From Toxotes chatareus (taxonomy: Eukaryota > Chordata > Actinopteri > Toxotidae): DNA of 64,000 nt. Shown one piece after another: positions 23,540 to 35,640 of this stretch (its first letter is position 1; every line of letters begins with the position of its first letter). The notes under the pieces were generated by a model. The model did not search any database and was not told the origin of the DNA. It saw nothing but the letters and a program-made list of their open reading frames with translations. The position numbers and the translations under genes are program-made. Location: contig CM028885.1 in NCBI GenBank assembly GCA_016801885.1, positions 1,052,955 through 1,116,954 of the forward strand. Reading direction: 5' to 3'.

Positions 23540-23860
23540 CAAGGATCAAGGAACTTTTATTGTCATACCAGTACATTTACATGTTATGGCACGAAATTAG
23601 TACTCAGGTCCCAGTTTAAGCCATCAAGAGCAAGATGTAAAGAGAAAAAATATAAATATAAACATAATGGCAATATAAATATAAACATAAGGGCAAATAT
23701 AAAGATCTAAACAATTAAATAAAAATAAGACAATGAAGCCGAGATTAGCATGTGCATAAAAACGCATGTGCAAGTAGGAGGTAGTGGTAGTGCAAAGAAA
23801 AGGTAGTCCGTATATTGCACCTATCGGAAAACATGTTGCCCTATGATGGCCAAGTATTCC
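23540..23860 (-). repeat. LINE-like 3' end, reverse orientation
   Basis: AAGGAACTTTTATTGTCAT is the reverse complement of an ATGACAATAAAAGTTCC-type tail found at fish LINE 3' ends. It is followed by AT-rich short repeats (AATATAAATATAAACATA twice) and a TGCAAGTAGGAGGTAGTGG block. No coding part remains. Confidence 0.45.
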
Positions 23861-24360
23861 ACTTAGTGGATAAACTTACACTACTGTCAGTGTTTTTATG
23901 GCTCAGGAAGAGTGATGTGGGATTCATTCAAGCACTTAATGGACGGATAATCAGAATCACTGGTGGAGGTGGACAACACTATATACTTGGTCTTTTCTTT
24001 ACTTGGTCAATAGCCATTGATGATGTGATTAAGAAGAGATGATTGGAAGCCAGAATCTGAGCGGCTGGACTAGAGCCTCGGCTCTGCTGCTGCTGTTTCA
24101 CTTTAAAAGACTTCAGGTGCTGAAACACAGGGTGGCTTTTTTTTATCATGAGTTACAGTTACAGGAAACATAATGACTTTGTCACTGAGGTTAACACAGA
24201 CATTTTAACATGGTTGTCTGACCACTGTCATTAAAGCCAACAGAGTTGAGGTGCTGCGTGTCATCACTGGGGATTCAAGACAGAAGTCAGGCTCTGAATT
24301 TTTACCCTTCCATGTGAGATCAGAGAGGTCACACAGCAGTGCATCCTATCCATTGTTCAG

Positions 24361-24388
24361 GTGTGTGTGTGTGTGTGTGTGTGTGTGT
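24361..24388. repeat. (GT)n microsatellite
   Basis: About 14 GT units. From 24390 to 25230 no gene is supported. The 24420-25200 stretch, with a TTTATT motif and moderate GC content, could be LTR material but I could not prove ends. Confidence 0.9.
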
Positions 24389-25230
24389 CACTGTTAGAAT
24401 GGCCGTTCTGACACCAGAGACTGCCGGAGGAATAAAAATGCCAAGGCAAAGGTGGAAGATGCAAATACGGATTTTCTTTTATTTTCTCTCTTTTAACACA
24501 GGTATAGCAGCACACACACAGGGTGAGGCCTAGCCAGTAACCACAGAGATTTAAAATGGGCCCCCTTTTATACTGTGGTCTGGTAGGCGTAATTAGACAA
24601 AACCATTCATAGGTGTTCCCAGATATAGATTTATAAATATAGATGATAATATGAAAAATATGATTATTAGATTTAACAAAAAAATATTTAAAATAATCTG
24701 CGTGCAGTACTCCGATTCCTAAACCAACCACCATAAATGTATTTACAATAAATATATACATAAGGAAATTTTCCGACTCCCCCTTTCTTGCCCTGCCACC
24801 TGGCCGCACCCGGAACGTTATTAACCCTGTCCGTTACCCAGGGGACTCTTTTCCATGACGCACCCCGGGGTGAACGCAAAACAGGCAGAAGGTGAGTATT
24901 AACGATCACATGAACAATTCTGTTAGGCACTTTCACTATTTTCACCCTTCTTCTCATAAATACCACAATAAGTTTCATCACTTTTGCCGGTGTCCGTCAA
25001 TTCTGGACCGTCCGCTATCCATGGAGTCTAACCGACCTCCTCTCATTTACAGACGGAGCCGAGCGGCCACCCCGGCATCCGACCGAGGCCGACTCCTCAC
25101 ATATGATAACTACGTTACGCAACCAATATTGCCGTTACCTCTTGAAACTTCTATGTTTGAATGTTATTTGCCAAATATATAATAAAAGTGCCTTTCACCA
25201 TAACTATACATTGTGCAGTTATCTATAAAC

Positions 25231-26231
25231 TAGGGGTGTAACAATAATCGATTTGATTCGGAAAATCGGTTTTGATTTAAAAGATGTGAGTGCATCGGTA
25301 CACGGAGCCCTGAATCGGTCTAAACGTAGGGTGAACCGGCCGATGGCCCGATTACAAAGTTTTAAATCGGTTTAACGTTGTTCCCTGTCTGCATCTCCCT
25401 CTCTGACTTTCTTTCGCTACTTCCCATAAAACTCTCGCGAGACGTCAGATTGCGCTTTCCAGAGCGCCAAAGAGCGTGATTACTCTGTCGCTGTGTATAC
25501 GAGGGAAAAACATGTCCGACACCGACACCATCTACAACGCACCGTCAAGTTTAAAGTCAAAGGTCTGGAAGAAATTTGGATTTTATATGAGGAATGGAGC
25601 ACTGGATAAAACCGTTGCGATATGCAAAGAGTGTAAAACCGCAGAGAAGTACACCGGTAGTACGACAAATCTCAACACTCACTTGGTGAGGCGACATGGA
25701 GAAACAGGCGATGAGGAGGCTAGCACAGCTAGCACAAAGACACGACAGGACACAGGCATACAAGAGTTTTTCCAGCCGAAACTCAGCCACAACTCGGCTA
25801 GAGCCAAGGTAATAACGGCTTCAATAACCCTTGTTCCTTGATATGAGGCTAAACAGATCTCACCAAAACTTTTATTTCCTTCACCTTGTTTAGTTGTTTC
25901 TTTGGCTTTAATTTGTGCCATTAATGAACTTGAATATTGTTTGTTTTTCATTGTCAGAAGGGCTTTGTAAAGTTCTTACAGTGCAATATGCTACACTGAT
26001 AAACATGACATGTTTCTGAATTCACATGTCAAAAGTTACAATATACTTGTTCTCTAGTTTTTAAACAAATCATAATGTAAAAATGAAGAAGATGACCAAG
26101 AAACTGAGATTGTGTCATACCCCATCGAATTGAAGTGTATCGAATCCTATCGTATCGTTTCTGAATCGTTTCATACCCCTGTATCGAGATACGTATCGGA
26201 TCGCCTTATATTGGAGAGATGCACACCCTTA
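25231..26231 (+). mobile_element. Internally deleted hAT transposon
   Basis: The left end is TAGGGGTGTAACAATAATCG and the right end in reverse complement is TAAGGGTGTGCATC, an imperfect inverted repeat of hAT type. The flanks CTATAAAC (25223-25230) and CTATAAAA (26232-26239) match at 7 of 8 positions, the 8-bp duplication expected for hAT. The interior keeps only the first transposase exon (BED finger) and subterminal sequence. The catalytic hAT domain is absent, so this is a non-autonomous deletion derivative of about 1.0 kb. Confidence 0.82.
25512..25841 (+). pseudogene. hAT transposase N-terminal fragment (BED zinc finger)
   Basis: A 110-aa frame starting MSDTDTIYN. It has a BED-type finger: KVWKKFGFYMRN, then CKEC, then TNLNTHLVRRHGE, giving the C-x2-C...H-x4-H pattern. 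It is followed by a TRQDTGIQEFFQPKL-type linker found in ZBED1-like hAT proteins. The frame ends after a GCCAAGGTAATAAC donor-like site at about 25808, so the original exon probably ended there. No dimerisation or RNase-H-like domain follows. The BED part alone could still bind DNA if expressed. Confidence 0.75.
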
Positions 26232-26239
26232 CTATAAAA

Positions 26240-27785
26240 AATATCCAAACCCACCGTGTACAATATTTACAATAATATTTACAAAACCAATGACCCGACA
26301 GTCAATGGTAACGAAGTCCTTCGTTACAGTCACCAAGGAATGAATAAAAAAGCAATATCCAAGTTGTATGATGTATGATGTAATTTTCTTAGGTAACAGC
26401 AACACAGAAGCCCAGAGCTCATTACTGTAATGACTGTCATTAGTGTCCTTTACTGTGACCCCCCACGAGCGTCACCTGCACTGTGGCGAACAGCAGGCCA
26501 GGCCTCGGGGGAGTGGCCTGATTACAGCCAGTCTGGAAACTGCTAATTATCACCCCGTGGTCACAGAGAGCTGCATCAGGGGACGATCTGCTGAGCGAAT
26601 GTCTTTCACCTCTGTGATCAGAAAGAAGAGCCAAAGTGGAAAAGGTAGTTGCTTGTGTAACAAGCAGCTAAGTTGAGAGAAGTAATTATCACAATAATGA
26701 TGTTATTTTGTTAGAGGTGGTCAACAGGTCATTATCTCTTCTGTCCTCTGAGAGCAATTAAGCACATGACCACAACCTCACAACACACACCACCTTTAAC
26801 CTGTACACTTAAAACAGCAATATAATTAATATAACATTACTCTATATAATATAATACTAATTCCACTTTAATTTAATTTGAGTATTTCTTTTTAACGTTA
26901 TTTTATACTTTATACAAACTATGGTTTTATTAATAGTGAAACAAATTAAGAGTTTATGACATAAAATATTTGATGGGATTTTAAAATAAGGCACTTTGTT
27001 ATAGAACAAACCATCCAACTGTATCAGTGTTGAACACAAATTTTAAGCAACATCCTCAACTAATAATGGCCACATTAAGAATCAGTAGCTGTCAATTCTG
27101 AATAGGTTATGAAATTAAATGTTCTTCTTCCACAATAAAAGCATATTTTTTTACCACTGATGTGACCTGTGTTTGAGCAAATAAGGATTTTAAAGAAGAG
27201 AAGACGTAAAGACCAAGTTATTTTAATTATGAATGAAATGAACACAACTCCTGTCTGTTACCACTAAATGAAAAAAATCCAAACTATTAAAATTAGCAAA
27301 CAATGCTGCACAGGCTTCAGGCTTCTTTGGAGAGTGAACATTAGATCAGACTAAACATGTTGGGCCTGTCAAACAGTTCAAACAAAGTCTGGCCCATTTT
27401 TCCTTTATCAAAAGGCTTGAGCAATAAATAACCTGCAACCTTATCAAATAAACATGAGACCGGTTACCACAATACTCCCTCAGAAAACTCTGTTTTCACT
27501 GGTTTTATACATTGACACCAGCTCTTTCCTCCCTTTGCTCTCATGGATTCACCAGAAACCTATGAGCTTCTGAGCCATGTCAACATGATTCATCATATAC
27601 TTCATGCCGCCAGTGTCCTGAGGCCAGTGAAGTCCTCTGAACTCAGTGTCATGTTTATGAAAGTTTGAGACACAGCTCCTGACCTGTATCTGCAGGATTT
27701 TATGTGTGATGCTCACAAATGCATCTTTCTGGGAGTTTCAAATAATATACGTGGAAACTTTTTGCTTGCAATTTTCTATTCAAAA
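26240..27785. other. Unassigned intergenic sequence
   Basis: No gene seen. A somewhat GC-richer block at 26430-26640 may be a repeat of unknown type. The remainder is AT-rich. Confidence 0.35.
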
Positions 27786-27816
27786 TGCTAATTAATTAAT
27801 TAATTAATTAATTGAT
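27786..27816. repeat. (AATT)n simple repeat
   Basis: Tandem TTAA/AATT units, about 30 bp. Confidence 0.85.
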
Positions 27817-28138
27817 TGATCATCGGTCTCATGTCATGTTATGACCTGGTTCTGTCACTAGGTGGTGGTAATGAGCTGAGTATTTGCTGGGGGCTGGAGA
27901 TGTCTGGTATGGGTGCAGTTCTTGAGTGACCCACTGTCTTCACTCACTGGTCTTTACAGAGATTTCCAGCATGATCTGTTCCACAGGTACCACACCTGGA
28001 ACCTGGAACCTGTACACTTTACTGCTGCCATGTGATTGACACATGACTGGACCATGTGTTCAGCTGTTACTAATAAAGTGCTTTGTGAGCATATACGATA
28101 ACACACACACTCTGTCTACATAGTGGGAGTGACCCTTG

Positions 28139-28945
28139 TGTTGTTCACTGTAGCTAACAACTCGTACATCCCCAAAACATGATACTGCCTCCACTATGCT
28201 TGACAGTAGGTACTGTGCATGCTGGAGATAATGCCTCACCTGGCCTTCTGCGTACCCTCACATTAGCATGAGGAGCATTAAGCTGGAAACTGGACTCATG
28301 CGACCACAGAATCTTCTTCCAGTTCCTGGCTGTCCAGTCCTTATATGCTTGGGCCCAGCGGTGCCAAGCTAACCCCTGCCTCTCGTTGATCAGGGGCTTC
28401 TTAAATGATGTAGGAGTCGGCCACGCACAGAGCGGGTGGAACACTGGACACCAGTTTGGTTTGACCACTGTTGCTCAAGCTCAAGTGATGTCATTCGGCG
28501 GTTTTCCCTGCACATGCGTGTCAGGATGTGGTCATTTCTCACTGAAGACACTCTTAGATGCCCAGATCTTGGTTTGTCTTCCAAGCTGTTTGTTTGTCTA
28601 TATTTCTGCAGTGTGTATCCAACTGCTGAAGGACTGCATCTGCACTTTCTGGCTATCTGGCGGCAGCTGTACCCTTCCCGGCTGAGGATCTTTATCTTTT
28701 GGTGTGTTTCTTGTGTTAAGTTCCTTGTTTTAGCCATTTTTGATCTGAAGAACTTTCAAATGTGCTGGCTTTATATAGACACAAAGCACCCTAACAAAAA
28801 TTGTCTTCAATAAAAAGGATGATCTTCATTAGTGGGTCAGTGGTACCACAATACTCAAAATGTCTTAAGTATTTTTATGGAGCTAATCAATTTTAAGTTT
28901 TTAATGGCTGATTTTAGGATTGGTTTAGTATTGTGGCTGTGACTG
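28139..28945 (-). pseudogene. Tc1-like transposon, half deleted
   Basis: On the minus strand a Tc1 transposase starts at 28737 (MAKTRNLTQETHQKI). It has the paired-like helix-turn-helix DNA-binding region (SREGYSCRQIARK, then TLQKYRQTNSLEDKPRSG). A frame break follows near 28390-28470, and a second block reads WSHESSFQL, VRRRPGEA and GGSIMFWG, part of the DDE catalytic domain. The C-terminal third is gone. The upstream end, CAGTCACAGCCACAATACT in reverse complement, stops at 28945 and is followed by TA. An inverted inner copy (CAGTGGTACCACAATACT) lies at 28838-28855, in keeping with the IR/DR arrangement of many fish Tc1 elements. The other terminus is not found. Confidence 0.85.
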
Positions 28946-29139
28946 TACAAAAACAAATTGCACTTGGAAACTTAAGAGTGATTGTTAATGCAATATATCA
29001 GAAATGCATGGGGTGTCATAAAACTTTTTTCCACTATAATAATAACAATAACAATAATAACATTACTATTAATATTAATGACTATATATATATATTTGGA
29101 AAGATATAGATATATCTGTGTATATATAAATATGTGTAT

Positions 29140-29395
29140 ATTCTATCGTCGTCAACCTCCACTATGCACAGTCTCACTGAAAATACTTTGTTACTTTGTA
29201 AATAGTTTGTTTTTTTTAATGTTATTTTTATCCTTATTTTTATGGTAATTTATTTTTCTGTACCTTATTGTGGTTTTCCTTCTCTACCTCTACTGTGATC
29301 TTCTGAGCTAGTGCAATGTAATCTCGTTCCTAATACGTACCTGAACGTAAAGGGAATGACAATAAAGTTCTCTGAATCTGAATCTGAACTATTCT
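29140..29395 (+). repeat. LINE 3' tail
   Basis: The end GGGAATGACAATAAAGTT followed by (CTGAAT)n is a typical fish LINE 3' terminus with a short tandem tail. No coding part is visible. Confidence 0.55.
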
Positions 29396-29539
29396 GTACA
29401 CTAAACTAACATTGGCAAGACACACAAAATTATCAAAGGTCAGAAGTTTATACCTTTGAACGATATTACAATGATGATAACTTGGCTTTTTGTCTAATAC
29501 CTTGAGAGTTTGCTTATAAAGTATTTGCAATTTATTTTA

Positions 29540-29765
29540 TTTATGTATGTATGTATGTATATTTTTTATTTTTACACACAGCTATTTTCTTGTTTCTTAG
29601 TTTAGTCTCTTAGTTATTCTACCTTATTTAATCTTGTTCTGGCCATATTGGCCTCTTACTTATATCTCACTTTCACTTACTGTACTGTACCCCTGCTGTT
29701 GCTAAATGCAATTTCCCCACCGAGGGACTAATAAAGGATTATCTTATCTTATCTTATTTAAGTGT
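29540..29765 (+). repeat. (ATGT)n tract and LINE/SINE 3' tail
   Basis: A short (TATG)n run is followed by AAATGCAATTTCCCCACC and then GGGACTAATAAAGGATTATC, with a (TTATC)n tail that is a common fish LINE/SINE end. From 29766 to 30554 I see no gene; the sequence is AT-rich. Confidence 0.6.
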
Positions 29766-31513
29766 TAAGTGTTGTTTTTCCAGATTGTGACCAGCTTGTG
29801 ATGCAGTATGCAATATGTGAGAAAATCATTGAGTGCATATATAGTTTGGCATCTAAGGGGAGCTGATTTCGGGTGTATCTGAAGTTTCTTAAATTAAATT
29901 TGACAGTGCTACACATCTGCTTTATGTGTTTCTTAATGGACAGCTGTGAATCAACAGTAATGCTGCTAAGTCTTCAGTTCTTGCACCAAATGTGTCTGAT
30001 AAATTCTGCACTGACGCAGTAAAATAAGTTAAATGCAGAGGCAATTTCATTAGGATCATTAGCTAAATTCCCCTGAATTCTCAGTTCATGTCCCTTTCCC
30101 TGGTTTTGCTTGCTGTCTCTCTTTGTTAGTTTATGTTCCTCCATATCAATTTACTATTTCCTTTTCTTTCTTTAATAATATCCATAAAAAAGTTTGCCTT
30201 TGCTTTCCTTAATTCATTCAATACTTTATTGCAGAGGCATGTAAAAGTGCATCTGTCATTAATTGATTTCACATAGGTCTTGTAAAGCTACACATTCATT
30301 ATAATTTTAAGGATAACTTAAAGAATTTCAGCAAATGTATTGTGCTTCTTAACAGGAACAGGGTTCCTACGAAAGTATGGAAAAGTATGGAATTTTATTT
30401 TATAAATTTCCAGGTTTGGAAAAGTATGGAAAATGGAAACTATTGTATAGAAAAATATTCATGTTTCTAAGACTATTACCACTGCTCTATTTTCTAAAAC
30501 ATAAAATTATGAATATCTAAAAAAATAAATGGATCTATCTGTTTTTAAGGCCCTTACACTCTAAAATCTGACAAGTTGACTTTACTAAAAAAAATATAGG
30601 AAACCGATTGCCTTGAAAAAGGTAAGTAACTATAACTAATAGTTTTAAGTTTGGTTACTTTACATATTCTTGTTCTGTGTACTTAAGATTTGTTGTATGT
30701 ACTTAATTTTGTGAAGTAATTTTAACTTAGTTTGGTTAGGTTGTTTCAACTTAGAAACAGCAAGTAACATTAACTTGTTATTTACTTAGCTATATCAAGT
30801 TAGTCCAACCTACATGAACAGTACTGTTTACTTAGTAGAATCTAGGAAACCGATTGCCTTATATGAATAAAGTAAGCACAACAAAGGATGATAAGTTCAC
30901 AAGGCTCTGTTTATTTTAAACAAAAATCTATTATAACAAGCCTCTTCACAAAAGGCCAATGCCAGTGAAACAAATAAAATTCTATAATTCAAATAAATCA
31001 TACTTTTAGCCTTACCACAAGGAAGCTCTAGTCGACTTTCAGGCTAAATAAAGCATCAGTATGCTTTGAACTGTAACAGGAAGGCACTGTAGCGTAACAT
31101 TTGACTCCAATTTGTAAAAAAAAGTTGTAAACCCTCTTGTATTGAAACTTACTTAGCCTTACTTGGGGCAATATGTCACAAATCCACAAAATGTCAAAAC
31201 AACAATACATTGCAACAATATATTACTATTACATCTCTGCTCCACTAATAGTGAGTATTTAAACTTGGGCTTTTATTTTCTAAACTTAGTGACTAACTAA
31301 CAAGTTAGTGTTGGTTGATTAAAACAAAAAATACCCCATATATTTAACACAATACAATTAGGTAATAATAAAAAATGTAGGTAACCACAAACCTAACTGT
31401 ACAAACTGAAATAATAGTAATAATAGAAGTACCCCAAATCATCTGTCTGTAATCAAGTGTCTATGCTTCAGCATCTTTAACTGTTAGTTGTAGATGCGTG
31501 CAGCTTTGAGCCT

Positions 31514-31838
31514 CTACAACAAAAGTGCATTTTTCAAGCTCTGAAGTTTTGGCCTGAGGTTACCTACACCCAGACTGAGCATCACCCTTTGAATGAAGTC
31601 AAAGGTGTTTTTTAGACTTTTTGGATAATCAAGATGAAGGGCATAGATTAGTCCAAATATAAGGCAAACAGCTTGATCGTGGCTTTCAATGTCATCCATG
31701 ACAACTGTACCTTCCAGAATAATGCCAATGCTGGATGGTTCAAGGTGTAGAGCACTTGGGCGTGGCTGCTCACTGACTTCAGGAATGACAGTCAATATTC
31801 CCACAGGAACATGGCTGAAATCTGCCATGGAATCTGAA
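31514..31838 (-). pseudogene. Transposon C: ORF2 last exon
   Basis: Minus-strand exon preceded by CACAG at about 31839-31843. It encodes the C-terminal domain of the SAMD3-like ORF2: VGILTVIPEVSE, IGIILEGTVVMDD, LIFGLIYALHLDYPKSL and LRPKLQSLKNALL. It aligns with exon 4 of A (10986-11303) and B (19888-20208) without frameshift. The upstream exons are missing, and the piece sits right after the finger ORF of the same element. Confidence 0.75.
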
Positions 31839-31849
31839 TCCTGTGGATA

Positions 31850-32281
31850 TTAAGAAAAGGTTTGGTTTTTGCTTTTGTGGGCATTAAATGTTGTATAGAC
31901 GCTTGTTTCAAAATCACAATTCTTGTAGGGACACTGGACTTTCTGGCACATTCGGATATGTGTACGCAAATGTGAAAAAAACTCCTTTTCTGCACACGGC
32001 TCTGCGAAATCACAAAGTTGACACTGGAATACATGTTTTCTGGCATCAATAAGATGATCATTGATCAGTGAGTGTGCTCTTGATAAATGTACCTTCAGTG
32101 CGTTAAAGGACTTAAATGTGCAGGGGCACTGCTTATGAAGACATGGTAAAGGTAATGCTCTTGTGTAGCCACCATGTTTAAGTCTATAATGTTTAAGAAG
32201 CTGCCCTCGCTTTTCACAGGTGAAGTTGCAAAACTTACACGTCCACTGCATCAGTGTTGATTGTCTGTCTTCAATCTGCAA
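31850..32281 (-). pseudogene. Transposon C: ORF1 zinc-finger fragment
   Basis: About four C2H2-type fingers on the minus strand, matching residues 1-130 of element B ORF1. Readable units are CKFCNFTCEKRGQLLKHYR, LHKQCPCTFKSFNALKVH, CQLCDFAEPCAEKEFFSH and CPYKNCDFETSVYTTFNAH. The likely start is the Met before QWTCKFC, after an acceptor-like TTTGCAG. The frame stops at KSKNQTFS, just where A and B continue into the linker. Directly downstream lies the 3' acceptor of the ORF2 last exon. A free zinc-finger protein without the catalytic domain could in principle compete for element ends; this is inference. Confidence 0.72.
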
Positions 32282-34190
32282 AAAAAAAAAAAAAAAAAAA
32301 CAGTCACAAACATGGCTTTAAATGCATAGATATGACAAGAGGAGGAGGTTGTGCTTACACTAGATCCTACTTTAAACCAAGTGCACTCACACCTGACCTA
32401 GTCTGTTTTGGTTTTCAACTTCAAATATCATCAATACTATGGTATCAAGAATTTACAATTACTATGCTTTATAATATGTACAGAACATTCACAAAATTGG
32501 TTAAGCATCTGACAAAACAAAAAAAAGTTAATTGTATTAAAAACTTAACCTAAACTTACATAAAAAGTTTTATTTCTATATGCAGAAATCATTTCTAAAG
32601 CTTCATGTCTCTCTTGAAAATGAGTTTAATGTCTCAACAAGATAATCTGTATTTTATTTTATTTTTTTCAAGGCTTTTTTGTTAATGTTGTTTACATTTC
32701 AATTTATTCTATGTCATTTTTAATTAGGACTCGTATCGATCTCGTCATAGGTACTGTCACTTAACTGTTTAATCTCAATCATTCATTCACGCTTCTGGAA
32801 ACGTTATGACAACTCCGCCCTCTATCCCCCCCACAGCAGTCTGACTGTACAGCCACAGAATGGCAGCTCCAAACACGTACCATGATTAGCTTTGGTGAAG
32901 CAAGAGACCCCATATAGACCCAATAGCAACAGAGTGAAAGCGTTTGGTTATTACAAATAACCTATTCTCGGGGCATAGTCATACTACAGGCTACTAATAA
33001 AATCACATGTAATCGTATTACAGCATACAGGTATTATAGCTTACGCGGCGACGAAGTTTACACCAACTTCAGACCTGCATTTTATCAGTCTTCCATAGCT
33101 TGGTTACTCCCGATCCATAACACTGTCTTAGTGTCTCCTTGTAAACTGTCCTACAGCACGACTCCACTTAAAGTGAATGCTGCCTCTACCTGACCGAATG
33201 AAATGAAGACTAGCATCGTGAAAGCACCATAAACGCCATTAGCATCGAGAGCATCGAGAGTACCATAAGCACCGTGAAAACGGCAGAGAAAAACTACGCG
33301 ACAGTTTCACACATACCCAGTGTAAATAACATGATGCACACAGATATGCCAAACTCTCATTGCATGTCTATAATTAGCCCATCATCCCGCTTCCAAAGGG
33401 TGCTAGCTTGAAAAACAGGTCTGAGTTAGCATTCGGTTAACTTCTCGCTTTTCTTATACTCAAGACTTTCCTGACACAAAACAAAGTTACAGAAACAAAT
33501 CGAAGCAGAAACAAGGTGAAACACTATTTTCTGCTTACAGTATACATGCTTACAGGCTACAAGTAAAATAGCTAATGTGTCTCTGTGTGTCCTACCGTGC
33601 AGGAGAAACCTTGCGAAATGACGGTGGAGGAGGGAAAGTGAACGTTATATTAAACTGTTACGAAAGTTCCCCACAAGGAGGCACCTAACCCCATGATACT
33701 ACTCTTTGTCAATTATGACGCTAATAAATTATTTGCAGTCATTTACAGACATAAACACTAAACGCTGTCAAAAACAACTTATCGAAGTCTTAGTTTAGGC
33801 CTATGTTAACGTTAACATTAGTCTGCAAATAGTCTTATCACCTTCTACATGCAAAACTGGCTTGTTACAATAATGTGTAAAAATTAAAATCATAGATGAC
33901 ACACGATTTATATTGAAGTGTAATGACTCACCTTGAGAGGAGGTCTGCTTCTTCCAACGATCAGTTTCAAAAAGTTTCTGGAATCTTCCCGCTATGCTTT
34001 ATTGCGCATGTGCACTGCTGAACTAAAGCCTTCACAAAAAGTTTCAAGTCCAGTTTACACAAGAGAACTTAGTTTTATGCCTCTCTCAGGCTAAGCGAGC
34101 ATGTTACTCACATTCCTTGAGTTAAATCGACAGGATAGTGAGACTTAAGTAAGGTAAACAAATGTAAATTAAGTAAGCATAGATATTACC
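32282..34190 (-). other. 5' leader and flank of transposon C
   Basis: Non-coding sequence between the finger exon and the right terminus, including a poly-A/T run at 32281-32300. It corresponds to the roughly 2-kb leader of element B. No gene is evident. Confidence 0.45.
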
Positions 34191-34486
34191 TTTTAGAGTG
34201 TAGTAGCACAGCTAAAATGTTTGTGTGAGAGCACACAGTAGGCTATGTGTCATAGACTGTATAAAACAGCTATGTGTTCTTAAGATAGATCCATGGCTAC
34301 GCGCCAGAAAACATTTGGGCAGATTGACAAGTTGATTGAATGCCCAGCCTTCTACTCTTATCCTCCTCCAACCCATTGGCCTGCCAGGTGTCATCAAGTT
34401 TCACTGCTCCTTCCACAGACGGGTGATGTCCACACTGTGAGCGAGCTATTCAAAATGCCTGTTTATGATCATTGACAGAACTCGTT

Positions 34487-34630
34487 ATGGGTAAATATAA
34501 ATTCTCTGACAACTGGCTCATAAATCCCAAATATAAAGACTGGTTGGATAAGGATCCCAAATGGATAAATAAAGCTAAATGCAGACTTTGTGTGAAATTG
34601 TTTGATATCTCCAACATGGGGGAGGTGGTG
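34487..34630 (+). pseudogene. hAT-type BED-finger scrap
   Basis: A short frame starting MGKYKFSDNWLINPKYKDWL followed by CRLCVKLFDISNMG resembles the N-terminus of a group of fish hAT-like proteins with a BED/C-x2-C finger. The histidines and everything downstream are absent. The call is tentative. Confidence 0.4.
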
Positions 34631-34989
34631 GTTGTGATTTGAATTTGTCTGGGTTTGGTCTTTATTTATTTGTATGAGCTACATTACCTAACTATAATCT
34701 TCTGGAAATTATTTGGTGACATAATGGCATATATATTCAGAATAATGAAAACAAACAGAGAAGTCTGAAAATTAGTAGTGGAATTTTGAAATTTCAAATG
34801 TGGAGGAACCCTGTTTTCAGAGTCCTGCTCAGCTCCCGTTTGTTTCACACTACAGTATTTCTGCACTTTCTTCATACTCAGTGAATGAACAGCACTTTTT
34901 TCATTCAGGAAGAACTTTTCTTTTGTATTTTCCTTCATAACCAGAGCTTCATTGTTGTTGTAGAGAATTTGAAAGGAAATTGACTTGTT

Positions 34990-35150
34990 GATCAGAATCT
35001 GAATCAGAATAACTTTATTAATCCCCATAGGGAAATTCTTACTGTTACTTATAACTCCCAGTCGGAAATGAAGAAAAGAAGAAAATTGCACATGGAGTGT
35101 GTAGTAAGAGAAAAAAGTTTCTGAAATAAATAAGTGAAGTGAAAACAAAA
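34990..35150 (-). repeat. LINE/SINE 3' tail, reverse orientation
   Basis: TCAGAATCTGAATCAGAATA followed by ACTTTATTAATCCCCATAGG is the reverse complement of the widespread fish tail ...GGGATTAATAAAGT(ATTCTG)n. Confidence 0.6.
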
Positions 35151-35494
35151 TAAAAACATACTACAATGAAAATCAAGACATAAGATGTATGAATGTTTTC
35201 TTTATCATTTCATCATCAGTGACTCATCCTTTGTTAATCAGTGTGAACTTTAATGACCTGACCTGAGGATTAACACAGTGCCAGCAAACACTACTGTCCA
35301 TGTACAAGCAGTTAAGATCATCATTTACTTAGCAAATGATTAAAACAAAGAAAAGAACATTTTTTTATAAAATCACTTTCATCCTGAGCGTGTCCCGGTG
35401 AAGATCTCTGTTTGGGCCAAACACATTTTCTTTCATCCTCGATACAAAGGGACACTGTTAGCCTCGAGTCCTGCTGAACCACAAACTGCAAAGA

Positions 35495-35640
35495 TGTAGG
35501 AAGTAATCTGTGTGTCAGTGACTCAACAAAGACGGTTAATAAGAATGATCCAAATGGATGCAGCAGAACCACAGATCCTCCTTTTTAGTCCCAGAACATC
35601 ACTAAGTATCAGCTCATCAGGTTCCAAATAATTATATTAA
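35495..35640. repeat. Unclassified dispersed repeat, copy 1
   Basis: A segment containing AATGATCCAAATGGATGCAG and AAGTATCAGCTCATCAGG is nearly identical to 52575-52675, in the same orientation. On the minus strand it reads VLLHPFGSF. I do not recognise the family. From 35640 to 36300 there is only AT-rich sequence with an ATAT microsatellite (35815-35875). Confidence 0.55.

Larger units (their letters stand above)
30557..34200 (-). mobile_element. Transposon C: deletion derivative of the two-gene family
   Basis: The left end TA|CACTCTAAAA (TA 30555-30556) and right end TTTTAGAGTG|TA (TA 34201-34202) form a perfect 10-bp inverted repeat flanked by TA. The element is 3644 bp. On the minus strand it keeps the zinc-finger part of ORF1 and, immediately after it, the last exon of ORF2. 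The transposase core and ORF2 exons 1-3 are absent. GGAAACCGATTGCCTT occurs twice near the left end (30599-30614 and 30845-30860), and its near-copy is present at the right end of A, tying C to the A subfamily. It cannot move by itself but keeps the ends a transposase would need. Confidence 0.82.
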
